Assembly: GCF_905220365.1 (NCBI RefSeq)
Contig: NC_061143.1
Span: 9,362,001 to 9,426,000 of the forward strand
From: Vanessa cardui
Lineage: Eukaryota > Arthropoda > Insecta > Lepidoptera > Nymphalidae
DNA length: 64,000 nt
Direction of reading: 5' to 3'
Below are positions 23,750 to 34,163 of this stretch, piece by piece. The number at the start of each line of letters is the position of its first letter. Position 1 is the first letter of the stretch. The notes under the pieces were generated by a model. The model did no database searches and was not told the origin of the DNA. It was given only the letters and a program-made list of their open reading frames with translations. The position numbers and the translations under genes were made by a program.

Positions 23750-23850
23750 TACTTTAATACTATAAAAGTAAATACATTTTTAGCGTTCAGACTCAGAATT
23801 ACAACATAATATCACAGGATTGTATCCTGTTTATGATTATGGCTTTATAA
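23750..23850 (+). repeat. Local direct repeat, copy 1
   Basis: Shares 'GTTCAGACTC(A/G)GAATT', 'CAACATAAT(A/T)TCACAGG' and 'TTGTATCCTGT' with 24133-24240. The match extends upstream through a 'TTACTTTAATA...AAAGT' segment. Confidence 0.75.
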
Positions 23851-24064
23851 TCACTACATCTACTTAAATCTTTAAAACTGCGCAATGAATTTTGATGCGG
23901 TTTCTTTTAATAAATGGTGTGATACGAGGGAGCGGTTTGTGTATATAATGGACAATATAGAATAGAAACAATATAGTTTTAGAAGTTTGTAATGTTATGT
24001 CATAAATAAATTCTGGAATTATATTTACTATCAGTACTGCACCCGTGCGAAGCTGGTTTGCTAG
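23851..24064 (+). mobile_element. Helitron-like element D, copy 4
   Basis: Begins A|TCACTACATC and ends CCCGTGCGAAGCTGG...CTAG|T, with 'CTTTAAAACTGCGCAATGAA' inside. The 'TATAAAACAAAGTCGC' part of the 5' region is deleted. It is inserted exactly at the end of a local direct-repeat copy. Confidence 0.78.
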
Positions 24065-24132
24065 TAATCCTATAAATAGCAGTAACAATAAATGTAATTA
24101 ATTTAAGTGAAATGTTAAATTTTGCTCTACTT

Positions 24133-24240
24133 CTTTTACTTTAATAAAAGTTCGAAGTACAGAAATTAATCGGTGTTCAGACTCGGAATTGCAACATAAT
24201 TTCACAGGCTTGTATCCTGTATGATTGTAGCTTTGTGGGT
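24133..24240 (+). repeat. Local direct repeat, copy 2
   Basis: Second copy of 23750-23850, about 383 bp downstream. Confidence 0.75.
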
Positions 24241-24980
24241 TCGTTAATACATTGCTGTTTTAAATCGCTATTAACTTATAAATTACACCATGAAGTGACG
24301 GAAGCCAGAATGAGCCATTGTTCACACCGATTTAGATTCAACTCATAGAAATATATTGATTTTGGGCAGCGAGCGAAGTCTTATGACGTTCTTAACGCAC
24401 AAGTGAAATCCTTACCATATTCGTATCCTTTGAAATGCCGACATTTGCTATATTAGTATAAGAAAAGGTAGTAAATTTAATTTAATATAACACAATATTG
24501 CATAATATCCACCCAGTCTCTACTGTGTTATATACGTAGACTGTTATGAGAAATTAAATAAGTTTTTATTTGGCTGTATGATGAAAGATCAAAACATTAT
24601 AATTTATAAAAAAATATAGCTAACTGTATACGTGTATATGTATGATAAATTAGCTGAATTATACACTATTTCCTGTTCTTATTTGAATTTGTACACCTAC
24701 TTAACATTTAATGGTTTTTCTTACGTTATTGTGAGTTATACAGCCTTCTTAATGTAGTGGCTAGATTATAAAGCTACAGATTATAAAAACAAATATTCAA
24801 ATATGAGATCGAGTCAATAAAAACTTTTTGAATTTGGAACCGTTTACACTTCGGCGATTCGAAAACCACATAAGTTCTTTGGTCATGCGATGGAACTCTT
24901 TGGTGGCATCTGATTACATTCATGTCATATTATAATAGAGTGAGACAAAAAATACACATCTCCTTACGGATATATCATTG
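24241..24980. other. Unique AT-rich DNA, no gene seen
   Basis: No recognisable repeat, RNA or coding signal. Confidence 0.45.
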
Positions 24981-25229
24981 TCATTACATAGTATAAAACA
25001 AAGTAGCTTACCGCTGTCTGTCCTTATGCTTAGATCTTTAAAATTACGCAACGGATTTTGATGCAGTTTTTTTAATAGATAGAGTGATTCGAGAGGAAGG
25101 TTTTTGTATATAATACTTGGACAATGTAGTAAAGAAACACTGAAATTTTAGATGTTTGAAATGTGATATGACGTAAATAAATGAAATCTGTAGAATATTT
25201 ATTAGTTAGAAGCTGAGGAGGGTCGCTGT
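24981..25229 (+). mobile_element. Helitron-like element D, copy 5
   Basis: Starts TCATTACATAGTATAAAACA, contains 'CGCTGTCTGTCC', 'ACGCAACGGATTTTGATGCA' and 'GATTCGAGAGGAAGG', and ends GGGTCGCTGTT where CTAG is expected. The terminal tetranucleotide is mutated and the 5' flank is G, not A. Confidence 0.75.
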
Positions 25230-25783
25230 TAAACTATAAGTCTTTGACCGAATTCCATCAGTAAGGCATCGAAAACATCATAAAACACAAAGTTCATATA
25301 ATAAATACTATTTAAAGCCTCTAACATGCAAGGTTAGGCAATTCGAAATCTAATTGACAGTCTGAAGGGAACTTAATAAATATTTATGCCGCCGTTTGAA
25401 TCGTACGAATGTGTGCTGTTTAAGGACTTTGCTAATGAGAACTGTGAAACAACTCCGACTATCGGTGACTATTGAATGACAAATAGGGATTTCACAAGCG
25501 ATGCATGTCACATTTGCATGACGTTTTTATAGCTTTTATATCTATTTATAGTTGTAGTTAAATTAGCTATTTAAGTTACGTCTCTAAAGGGAAATTGACA
25601 CAAGTTGATGAGAAAGTTTATCCACTAGAATTGGTACAATGTTAGGTTCGTTAGTGATTCTCTGATGAATTACAAATATAAGATTTTGAATTAACATGAT
25701 TATTTTTATAACTAAAATTATTAATTTGGGATATTTACCATGTTTTTTATTTTTATTCGGTGGAGCTCGATATTTCGAAGGCC
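25230..25783. other. Unique AT-rich DNA, no gene seen
   Basis: No recognisable repeat, RNA or coding signal. Confidence 0.4.
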
Positions 25784-25949
25784 TTGTGTTATGGAAAGTC
25801 AGAAGTAACGACGCTACAAACACTCAGACCCAAGATAACATAAAAAACATTGAGCATTTTCTACATCGACTCGGCCGGGAATCGAAGCCCGGATTTGGAT
25901 TAGCGTACCCATGAAAACCGGTGTACATAACTCGACCACAGAGGTCGTC
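25784..25949 (-). mobile_element. SINE family C, copy 6 (3' truncated)
   Basis: Minus-strand head GACGACCTCTGTGGTCGAGT, then a decayed B-box arm (CCGGGCTTCGATTCCCGGCC), ending within 'CTTTCCATAACACAAGG'. The 3' ~60 bp of the family are absent. Confidence 0.8.
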
Positions 25950-26191
25950 AAATAAGAATACAATATTTAATGTATATTTAAATAAACACAATTAAATAGA
26001 GTAAAAAAAATAATCAAATTACTTCAGGTCAGTAGATTTGAATAACAGAAAAATATCAAGCATTTCCTCATACGAAAGTTGAAGCTTCATTATAAACTGT
26101 TTTTGCGTAACGATACCAAAATAAGACACAATACGTTACATTTAAGTACCTACTTTAAAATCCACATTACCTTATTAATAAAACTTAATTT

Positions 26192-26785
26192 AACTCAAAC
26201 TCAAATTCCTTTATTCAATATAGAAGCATTACACTTACTTATTGATTGTCAAATAAACACTACCACCGGTTCGGAAAAAGGAACACCCTGACCTGAGAAG
26301 AACCGGCGAAAGAAACTCAGCGAGTCTTTTTTTTTGTTACTTTTTTTTTTTGTCAAATTAATAAGATACATAGTAGTATATGATTAGAAATAGCCAGGAG
26401 GCGATCGTTTCATTCCCAAGGTGTGCTATCAAACATAAACTCGCTAATTGTATAGTAACCTTTTGCACACAAGCGTTCCTTAACAATTTTTTTTAAATTT
26501 GGCAACAGAAGCATTTTGAACGCTTTCTGGGATCCTGTTGTAGAAGCGTATACATTGCCCCACAAAAGAGTTACTGACTCTATGCAGTCGAGTAACAGGA
26601 GTAACAAGATTGTGTTTGTTCCTTGTACCAATGTTATGAGAATCACATTTTCTCATAAAAACATTAATATTTTTCCTTACATACAAAACATTACAAAATA
26701 TGTATTGAGAAGGAACAGTCAATATCTTAATTTCTTTAAATCTATACCTTAATGATTCCTTGGCTCCTAGGTTATAGATTGCAAC
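26192..26785 (-). pseudogene. CR1/Jockey-type LINE, 3' end with RT C-terminus
   Basis: The coding part runs minus from about 26785 to 26410 and reads 'LGAKESLRYRFKEIKIL', 'TVPSQYIF', 'NVLYVRKN', 'HNIGTRNKHNLVTP', 'NSFVGQCIRFYNRIPESV'. This is the typical C-terminal tail of RT in insect CR1/Jockey-like LINEs, downstream of the catalytic core. The frame shifts at an 8-base homopolymer (26487-26494); after it, 'KERLCAKGYYTISEF' continues in another frame to a stop at 26410. The 3' UTR contains 'GCCGGTTCTTCTCAGGTC' and AATAAA, and ends in a TTTGAGTTTGAGT-type tail. It is 5'-truncated and cannot be active. Confidence 0.82.
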
Positions 26786-26821
26786 TAATAACTTAACTAA
26801 TAATAAGATAATAATAACAGA

Positions 26822-27104
26822 CAGCAAGACAGTAAATTTCCCACTGCTGGGCTAAGGCATCCTCTTCTTTTGAGGAGAAGGTTAGGATCATATTCCACCA
26901 CGCTGCTCCAATGCAAGCTGTTGGTCACATGTGGAAAAATTGAGATGAAATTAGACACATGCAGGTTTCCTCACGATGTTTTCCTTCCCCACCGAGCACG
27001 AGATGAATTATAAACACAAATTAAGCACATGAAAATTCAGTGGTTTGAACCCGCAATCATCGGTTGAGATATACGCACTCTAACCACCGAGCCATCAGTA
27101 TAGC
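26822..27104 (-). mobile_element. SINE family A, copy 7
   Basis: Abuts the 5' end of the LINE fragment. It contains 'CCCACTGCTGGGCTAAGGC', 'CCTCACGATGTTTTCCTTCC' and a B box in 'GCGGGTTCAAACC' on the minus strand. The head is decayed (ATGGCTCGGTGG). Confidence 0.83.
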
Positions 27105-27370
27105 TACATATATTATCATTAAAAGCCGACACACAAATACAATTAACACAGCGATCATCTAAATTTCCATAAACAATTTAGAAAGTTCATTCGATTTGAC
27201 CAATTAAGGCGTCTCGAGCATTCGTTATTACGAAACTGTAAATGACAACAAAATGTGATATCATTGTTCTGTTGTCCGCCATATTTGTAGTTTAGCCCTT
27301 TACTGTAACGAGATTGACACCGACGCTTGACGCTTGACTTATATGTTCAACTTGTGTCTTATAAAGAAAC

Positions 27371-27436
27371 ATGTCGGAACAAGCAGACAGTTATTACGAG
27401 TATGACAACTGTATTATTTCGGAATATAACATATAA
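27371..27436 (+). other. Small ORF / possible first coding exon (unproven)
   Basis: AAACATGTCGG gives a very good insect start context. It opens a 21-codon frame beginning MSEQADSYYEYDN, acidic and Tyr-rich, that ends at TAA 27434-27436. Donor-like dinucleotides occur near the end (AAGGTTTGTG at 27435), so this could equally be a first exon spliced onward. It lies in about 600 bp of repeat-free DNA. I do not recognise the peptide. Chance is a serious alternative at this length. Confidence 0.25.
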
Positions 27437-27700
27437 GGTTTGTGTTTAAAGCAGAACGGTGTTAATTTAATGCTTTACTAAATATAAATAAGTATAATGT
27501 ACGTATTATATATATTTAGTTTAATTGTGTCATAACTACACAACTTTAAAAGTTTTTTTTTGTTACTGGCAATGTACACTTCGTTGACTGGCTAATAATT
27601 TATTTTTATTTTTATTTGTAATCGAATACAATTTTAAACTTAGTAAATCGTACATAGTTACCAGTTCGAAATATGAACTGTACTAAAACATGTTAATTTA

Positions 27701-27709
27701 AACAGTAGA
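27701..27709. repeat. Target-site duplication of the RT/endonuclease element (left)
   Basis: AACAGTAGA, identical to 29689-29697, at the 3' side of the minus-strand element. Confidence 0.8.
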
Positions 27710-29688
27710 GAGACATAAGAATTAACAACATTAAATGCTTAAATATATATATACAAATATGAACTAAAACTAGTTACTGTATAAATCTTGACCGCGTGGA
27801 ATGGTGGCAAGAATGCTAGCAGCATTTCCCCGTTGAATCGCAATTCCGATCCTCTGGGCAAAAAACGAACCAGCCCTCCTGTCACCAGTGGAGGCAATGA
27901 GGCGAGGTGTTATACTTTTGATGAAGCTTTTTGCACCACTACTCCAAGGGCCAAGCGTTTCGACAGCAAATGGAACAAAAAAGTAATTAGACATAATACA
28001 CGAATATTTAGTTATCTTTTTGGCTTCAGCTTTTTCCGCAGCGGCACCGGCTCTTAACATTGTTTCTCGGATATGAGATGGGGCCAACGTGTCAACACAT
28101 GTAGCGTCCCACACAAGGGCCCGACCTCGTTCCCAGGGAACCAATGTTAATCCATCAGGTCTCTTACCATCATCACGACTAATTCCACGAGGCTCAGTAA
28201 GAGCAGGAACGTCGATGGTGGCAAGAGCCCTTTTTATTATGTCATTAAGAGAACCGTGGCGGAAAAGCCTACCTGAGCTCCTTGGGCAAGAGAGACCATG
28301 TAAACCGAAAGAGTCTACCTCCTTTCCACACGGGCATCTGTGTTCAGAACACAGAGGTGTTCCCAGTCGGAGACCAATCGATATGCGAAAACATTCATTA
28401 TCTAAAAGTGTCCCAAGATTTTTAGAGGGTAATGAATTCAACCAGTGACTAGACTCTTTTGATGATAACGCTAGAAGCCTGGCACGGTCTTGAGCACTTG
28501 TTAAATTTTGTGTCAAACTGTGTAGTGTAGCGTGAACCAATGAAGAATCCCAAAGTTTTTGTTTTGTAACTTCCTTAGGGATATCATCATTAGGGCACTT
28601 TACCTTCCAGGTCTCTATCGCCTCAGTAACATTCATGATTTTTACAGATTTTGATTTTAAAATTTCTGAACAAAGGTCTGAAATGCTATGTACAGAAGAG
28701 AGAAAGGCCGGGAGGGCAACACTTGATATTTTTCTCACGCCGATGCCACCAAAAGGAATAGGAAGTGTAGCTTGAGTCCAAGAATATTCATCAAGAGATA
28801 AATTTAGAATTTTTTCTAAAGCTTTTTTAAGGGTGGCATCGATTTGATTGGTAAGACTAGGATATTTCCAGATTGGGCTCGCACGTAGAATGTACATTAA
28901 TTTTGGAACGAAAAGGCAATGTTTTAAGATTGTATAAGCTATATGAGAATTTAAAATGCCCAGTCTGTCAAAATTGTCCGAAAATATTTTAATTTTTTCT
29001 TTAAGAGAAGGCTCTATGCCCTCATCAAATAGTGGTGCACCAAGGAGGCAAAGTGTATCTTTATGAAGAATTTTTATGTTAGGTGCAATTTTATTAAATT
29101 TATCTATTGCCAAACTAATATTTTTGTGAGTTAAATTGTCCGTAAAAAAAATTTCACATTTTGAAAAATTCAATTTAAGACCAATTTTATCAAATTGTTC
29201 TTTAATTTTAATTAAATCTTCAATAACGTCATCTACTTTACCTCCTATAGTTCCATCATCTAGGTACCAAACGTTTAATTTAGATTTTAAATTCGAAATG
29301 CAGCTATGAATACCTAAGCTAAAAAGAGCAGGACCCAATGGATCTCCTTGCTGAACGCCTACATTAGAATGAATTGTATCTTCACCAAAAAATAATTTGG
29401 AAGGTGAACTATAACATTGCCAAACGTATGGGTAAATTTCAGGCAGATTAGAGAAGACTTCGTTAAGCAAGGTTCCTCTATCTAAGGAGTTAAAAGCATT
29501 CTTTACATCAACTTTCAGTAGTACCTCGGCCTCGTTTCCTTTTAGAAAGGTACGAGTAGAGTGTACTGCTGCTTCACAACCACCTCTGCTTCCAAAACCG
29601 AGTTGAATTGGTTGAAATTTGGTTTTTAGGGTGGAGACTATGTGCCTACATGCTAATTTAGATGCCAAACGGCGAAAAGTTTATTTAT
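27710..29688 (-). mobile_element. 5'-truncated non-LTR retrotransposon with RT and restriction-like endonuclease
   Basis: The insert runs from about 27710 to 29688, bounded by an exact 9-bp duplication. On its own strand it starts with eight unexplained bases (ATAAATAA), then enters the coding region mid-domain at codons T-F-R-R-L. It ends in a 60-bp AT-rich 3' UTR with no poly(A). The shared 3' end with the 21.7-kb fragment (…TTAATTCTTAT) supports this boundary. 5' truncation plus a target-site duplication is the usual outcome of target-primed reverse transcription. Confidence 0.85.
27770..29680 (-). CDS. Reverse transcriptase plus restriction-like endonuclease, N-terminally truncated, frame open
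   Basis: An uninterrupted frame of about 636 codons has no native start; a TTG at 29668 is only codon 5 of the surviving frame. Counting from that TTG, motif A is KVDVKNAFNSLDR (52-64), motif B QQGDPLGPALF (106-116), catalytic motif C WYLDDG (134-139), motif D GLKLNFSKCE (163-172) and a motif-E-like CLLGAPL (207-213). A thumb-like region follows. The C-terminal module has Cys/His residues (C440, C445, C447, H457, C461), RH and ND at 470-476, then GKRPD (501-505) and VWDATCVDT (519-527). That pattern fits a PD-(D/E)XK restriction-like endonuclease, as in RLE-class LINEs. In that class the nuclease nicks target DNA and the RT copies the element's RNA from the nick. The N-terminal DNA-binding part is missing. 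The exact clade is not assigned: YLDD in motif C is unlike R2. The lack of internal stops suggests a young insertion. Confidence 0.88.
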   Translation of the reverse strand, partial: TFRRLASKLACRHIVSTLKTKFQPIQLGFGSRGGCEAAVHSTRTFLKGNEAEVLLKVDVKNAFNSLDRGTLLNEVFSNLPEIYPYVWQCYSSPSKLFFGEDTIHSNVGVQQGDPLGPALFSLGIHSCISNLKSKLNVWYLDDGTIGGKVDDVIEDLIKIKEQFDKIGLKLNFSKCEIFFTDNLTHKNISLAIDKFNKIAPNIKILHKDTLCLLGAPLFDEGIEPSLKEKIKIFSDNFDRLGILNSHIAYTILKHCLFVPKLMYILRASPIWKYPSLTNQIDATLKKALEKILNLSLDEYSWTQATLPIPFGGIGVRKISSVALPAFLSSVHSISDLCSEILKSKSVKIMNVTEAIETWKVKCPNDDIPKEVTKQKLWDSSLVHATLHSLTQNLTSAQDRARLLALSSKESSHWLNSLPSKNLGTLLDNECFRISIGLRLGTPLCSEHRCPCGKEVDSFGLHGLSCPRSSGRLFRHGSLNDIIKRALATIDVPALTEPRGISRDDGKRPDGLTLVPWERGRALVWDATCVDTLAPSHIRETMLRAGAAAEKAEAKKITKYSCIMSNYFFVPFAVETLGPWSSGAKSFIKSITPRLIASTGDRRAGSFFAQRIGIAIQRGNAASILATIPRGQDLYSN

Positions 29689-29697
29689 AACAGTAGA
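29689..29697. repeat. Target-site duplication of the RT/endonuclease element (right)
   Basis: AACAGTAGA, identical to 27701-27709. Confidence 0.8.
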
Positions 29698-30515
29698 TGA
29701 TACATATTAATAAAATATATTTCATGTAAATTCTTCCAGTTTTTAAATTAATCCACGCGCACTAGTCGTCTTTTGTTTTGTGTCTACAACAAAATAAAAA
29801 CAATCTTGACGGTTATAGCGAACACAGAACTTATAATTATGTCAGTAAGTCATGAAACATCAAAACTTGTTCAATATGGATTATATCGAAATCGATCATT
29901 AAAACACAACGATGTTTTAATTAATATGTTCATTAAAATGGCGCGATTATATCATCAATAAAATAATCTTAATCAAATAACGACCCGTTCCTTTTCAATA
30001 ATTTACTATCAAACTTTATATATTAAAACAAAATATATAATAAATAACGAAATTATTCAAAGCATTACTTAACACATAATATGGCATTTAAATAAACAGG
30101 TTAATATAAACATTGGCACGACTTCTGAATTAGCTAACATTAAGAATTGTTATTGGTAGTGTCGTTGGGACCAATCTTGGCAATATGTTGGCACGATTAG
30201 CCAATCTCGTTACCTTGGCATAAAAACTGTCTCCGCACCGTTAATGAGTAATGATTTGAACGTTATATCATTAAGCCCGATATGGTGTGACTGTGGTTTT
30301 TAAATAGGCGTCGTGAGCGAGTTTTTTTTTCTTTGTATGTGTTTGAGAACGCGAAGTTTTGACAAACGTTGATTAGAAATTTGAGTTATTATAGTTTTTA
30401 AAAGGTGTCTGCCCATTTAACTCGGGCGTGTGCACGAGTTATATGTAACGCGGTGATAGTGGGTCATACGAGATAGATGTGTTATTAACTTTAAATCGTA
30501 ACTAGTATTTAAACT
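29698..30515. other. Unique DNA with a TTGGC/GCCAA cluster
   Basis: No gene recognised. At 30177-30220 three TTGGCA and one GCCAA motif are packed within 44 bp; this resembles NFI-type half-sites but is not a perfect spaced palindrome. The block 30130-30480 is somewhat less AT-rich than its neighbours. Confidence 0.4.
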
Positions 30516-30780
30516 TTTTTTTAATGGTATAGTTTGACGGACGAGCATATGGGCCACACAATGACGCTGTAAGAAATATGTATTAACTATTCCTTAAATC
30601 GTCAATGTGCCACCAACCTTGGGAACTAAGACGTTATGTCCCTTGTGCCTGTAGTTACACTGGCTCACTCGCCCTTCAAGCCGGAACACAACAATACTGA
30701 GTACTGTTATTTTGCGGTAGAATAACTGGTGAGTTAGTGGTACCTAACCAGACGGGCTTACACAAAGCCCTACCACCAAG
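30516..30780 (-). mobile_element. SINE-like family B, near full-length
   Basis: Plus-strand order 'AATGGTATAGTTTGACGGAC', 'GAGCATATGGGCCACA', 'AATGACGCTGTAAGAAATAT', 'CCTTGGGAACTAAGACGTTA', 'CACTGAG'-like and 'CACAAAGCCCTACCACCAAG'. A short deletion removes 'CTGATGGTAAGTGGTCACC'. Confidence 0.85.
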
Positions 30781-30842
30781 TAGTTTTTTCTATTTAATTA
30801 TTAAATAAAAAAAACTCTCAGATTTTTTTGTGTCTGTGAAAA

Positions 30843-31158
30843 TGAGAGAGCCTAGCCTAGTGGTTCGAACGCGTGCGCATCTTAACCAATGATTGCAGGC
30901 TCAAACCCAGGCAAGCCACACTGAATATTCATGTGCTTAATTCGTGTTTATAATTTATCTTGTGCTCGGCGGTGAAGGAAAACATCGTGAGGAAACCTGC
31001 ATGTGTCTAATTTCATCGAAATTCTGTCACATGTGCATTCCACCAACCCTCATTGGAACAGCGTGGTGGACTATGTTCCAAATTCTCTCCTTAATGGAAG
31101 AGGAGGCCTTATCTCAGCAGTGGGAAATTTACAGGCTGTTACTTTACTATACTTTACT
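30843..31158 (+). mobile_element. SINE family A, copy 8 (TTAC-type tail)
   Basis: Diverged head (GAGAGAGCCTAGCCTAGTGG) but an intact B box (GGCTCAAACCCAGGC) and a conserved body ending 'GGCTGTTACTTTACTATACT'. Confidence 0.85.
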
Positions 31159-32566
31159 AGTATAATTAAAAACAGGCTACTTATGTAATATTATTAAGCA
31201 CTAAAGCCTCCTTCGAAACGCGTTTAATCTTCTGCCTCAAAATCTGTAGTCACTTCGTCTTTAACTCATAATATTTACAACCGACTTACAATGATACGCT
31301 ATTTTGATACGTGTATCCTCTAAATTATATAATTATCACAGTCAATATCGTATACTACATTCGAACGTTTCAAACTCGTCTCCTGCGTTGAGTTTCGAGT
31401 TTCTTGTTACAGAATATATTCTTGTATGAGTTAATAAAAACTTCTCACTTATGGATATTGATAGATAACTACAAAACCTGTCGTGGGATTGTTCCCTTCG
31501 TGACAATATCTGCCAGTTCCCTTACTATAAGCCGTAAACATACATTCATATATAACTTGCTGTAAACACACTTCCAAAAACTAATTATTATTTTCGAACC
31601 GATAACTTACTTATTATTATTGTATAAACAGTAAGTTATTTTAATTTATTTTATAATATAATCGTATTGCAACACGCACCGTGTGACCATATGATTGATT
31701 TATGCAATAGTATTGGTGTGCGCAGACTTAAGACATTTATTTGATTTTAATATTTAAAGTTCTTATCAAATTGTAGACTTAAAAAAAGTAATTGTTAATA
31801 TGTTATATTTATTAAGTCATATTCCTTTTATTGAGTTAATAAGCCATTGTTTACTTCTGTATAATTAGTCTGGAACTTGGTATAGTTTGTTTTTAATGTT
31901 TATTTCATTTTGTTTACATTCATAAAATAAGGTAATTTCAACTATACATTGTAGTACAACTTTTCATTGTAGTCGCTTTAGAAGAAACAAATATGTATAT
32001 GCTATCCTACTTTTCGCTTCGATGTTTTTGTATCTATGCCTGTGTGTGTAGTTTCGAAATACTATACGTAAAACCCCAGTTCCATACTTCAAGAGACATG
32101 TATAGATGTGTGTGTGTGTATTGCTGCAAAAATTAATCAATTAAATTTCAATAGCATCAGACATTACAGTAACCCTTAATAAAAGAAAGGTGAACAATTG
32201 CAACTGCCTTGTCTTATGTCTGCGCTACACAGACCGGTCTCCGATCTAAATTGCACATCAATAGTTGGGTGTTGAAGTACTATCCATCACGACTACTGGC
32301 GAGCTAATAATAGCGTTCAGGGTTATTTATTTAGTTTACCTCGCTCCTGTCTTCTAAGACGTTATGATTAAACCATTTATTCTAATAGTAGGCTATTACC
32401 AGAATAAAGACGTTAACTTTCTTGTATACAAATAAAATGCGACGAAAATAAAATGGTTGGCTGTTTATTTAATGACTGTACATGAGAGGTGTATTTTTTA
32501 TTGTCGCGTAATAGTTGCGTAAAATGTTATGATCCTTAGAATATTCAAATTTGGAATTCAGAATCA
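31159..32566. other. Unique AT-rich DNA, no gene seen
   Basis: No recognisable repeat or coding signal; contains a (GT)n run near 32107-32119. Confidence 0.45.
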
Positions 32567-32680
32567 AGCCGCGATAGTCGAGCGGTGAGAACACGTGACT
32601 TTTTTTTTAAACGATGTTTAAGGGTTCAAAACCTTCTGGGTGTTGGATATATTATTTAAATCGTGCTGGGAGTTGAAAGA
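32567..32680 (+). mobile_element. Possible tRNA-derived SINE head (distinct family)
   Basis: GATAGTCGAGCGGTGAGAAC resembles an A box and 'AAGGGTTCAAAACCTTC' a B box, at roughly tRNA spacing with a T-rich insertion between. No second copy with the same body was found, so the assignment is tentative. Confidence 0.4.
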
Positions 32681-32937
32681 GGAGATTGATTGAATCATTC
32701 ACCAATCAATATTAGAGTATTGTAGGAAAATGGTGTTCAAATCTTCAAATGATAGATACAACGACACCAAAAAAATTTTGTACAAAATAGATTCAACTTC
32801 TGTTTAACAATTTCACTTGTAAATTGTGTGTTTTGATACTAACCCAAAAATCAACAGCGAGACAGTGTCTGCTGTGACATTTCAGTGTTGCTAGTTCAAA
32901 GTTACTAGCAGTCATTTGATAAGAAATAAATAGTGAT

Positions 32938-33240
32938 TCGAGATGGCCCAGTCAAAACGCGTGCACCTTAACCGATGATTGCGGGTTCAAACCCAGGCAA
33001 GCACCGCTGGTTCATGTGCTTAATTTGTCTTTTTAATTCATCTCGTGCTCGGCGGTGAAAGAAAATATCGTGAGGAAACCTGCATGTGACAAATTTCATA
33101 GAAATTCTGCCACATGTGTATTCCACCAACTCGCATTGGAATAGCGTGGTGGAATATGTTCCAAACCTTCTCCTCAAAGGGAGAGGAGGCCTTTAGCCCA
33201 GCAGTGGGAATTTACAGGCTGTTGTTATTGTTGTTGTTGT
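32938..33240 (+). mobile_element. SINE family A, copy 9 (GTT tail)
   Basis: Head 'CGAGATGGCCCAGTC' with a 5-bp deletion just after the A box. B box 'GCGGGTTCAAACCCAGGC' and the GACAAATTT subfamily body follow, then (GTT)n. Confidence 0.88.
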
Positions 33241-34163
33241 AAATATTTTTCGTATAACATACAACACCATATCTTAATACAAACTACAATTCTATTAACA
33301 ACTCATTTTGCAAATCATTATCAAAAGAAAATCTATTGATTTAGTATTTGTATTGGTTATGGTTATAACGTACATAAATTAGATATTAAACATCCTTTTA
33401 TAATTTTCCAGTAGCTAAAATACTATTAATGAGTTACAAATGTGATACCAAGTATCGTCCTAAGCCTTTGAAATTACCTTAGCAAAATTGTTTTCATATG
33501 TATAGACTTATTTCATATATTATGTCGAAAACAGCCTTAAGGTTTAGCCATAATTACATTATATAAAAAAACCACAGTGTTTTTTTTTTTTTTAAGTACT
33601 AAATGCAATGAACATATTTTTATAAGGAATTGCTTTTACTTAATTATTTCCAAGTGAATAAATTTTAAGTTCAAACGAGTAAAAATATATAGAGGTATGT
33701 AAATTATTAAAAAAATTCCGCGCCGCGTAAATTTGAACTCGACTGAGCTTGTATAAAAAACGTAAACCGTAAAATATCACAAATAAAACTAAACATTCTT
33801 TGAATGAAATTTTTCGGTGAAAGCGTAATTATTTTCAAGTATGTAATGTCAACCTTATTACAAGGCATTACGACGCCGGCGGGTTTCATTGATGTTTCAT
33901 TTTCAAATCGACCTCAAGTCATGCGATTTTGGACTCTATTTTGATATATAAAAGTAAAATAATTGCAATTGTTCTAGCTTAGATTAAACTTACAAAAAGT
34001 CTATGCTAAAAAGGTCAATTTAAATGAAATCAAAGTTCTTTTGGAGCAGAAAAACTTCATAACCTTGTAGAATACACAGTGCGTATTTATTAAAATTTAT
34101 TTTAGGATAGATTATGGATCACATAAAGTCATTTAAATCCTATACAGCTGCAATAAAACATAA
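33241..34163. other. Unique AT-rich DNA, no gene seen
   Basis: No recognisable repeat, RNA or coding signal. Confidence 0.45.

Noticed and set aside
28089..28448. 119-codon plus-strand open frame
   Set aside because: It lies antisense to the RT/endonuclease coding sequence and is a shadow of that frame.
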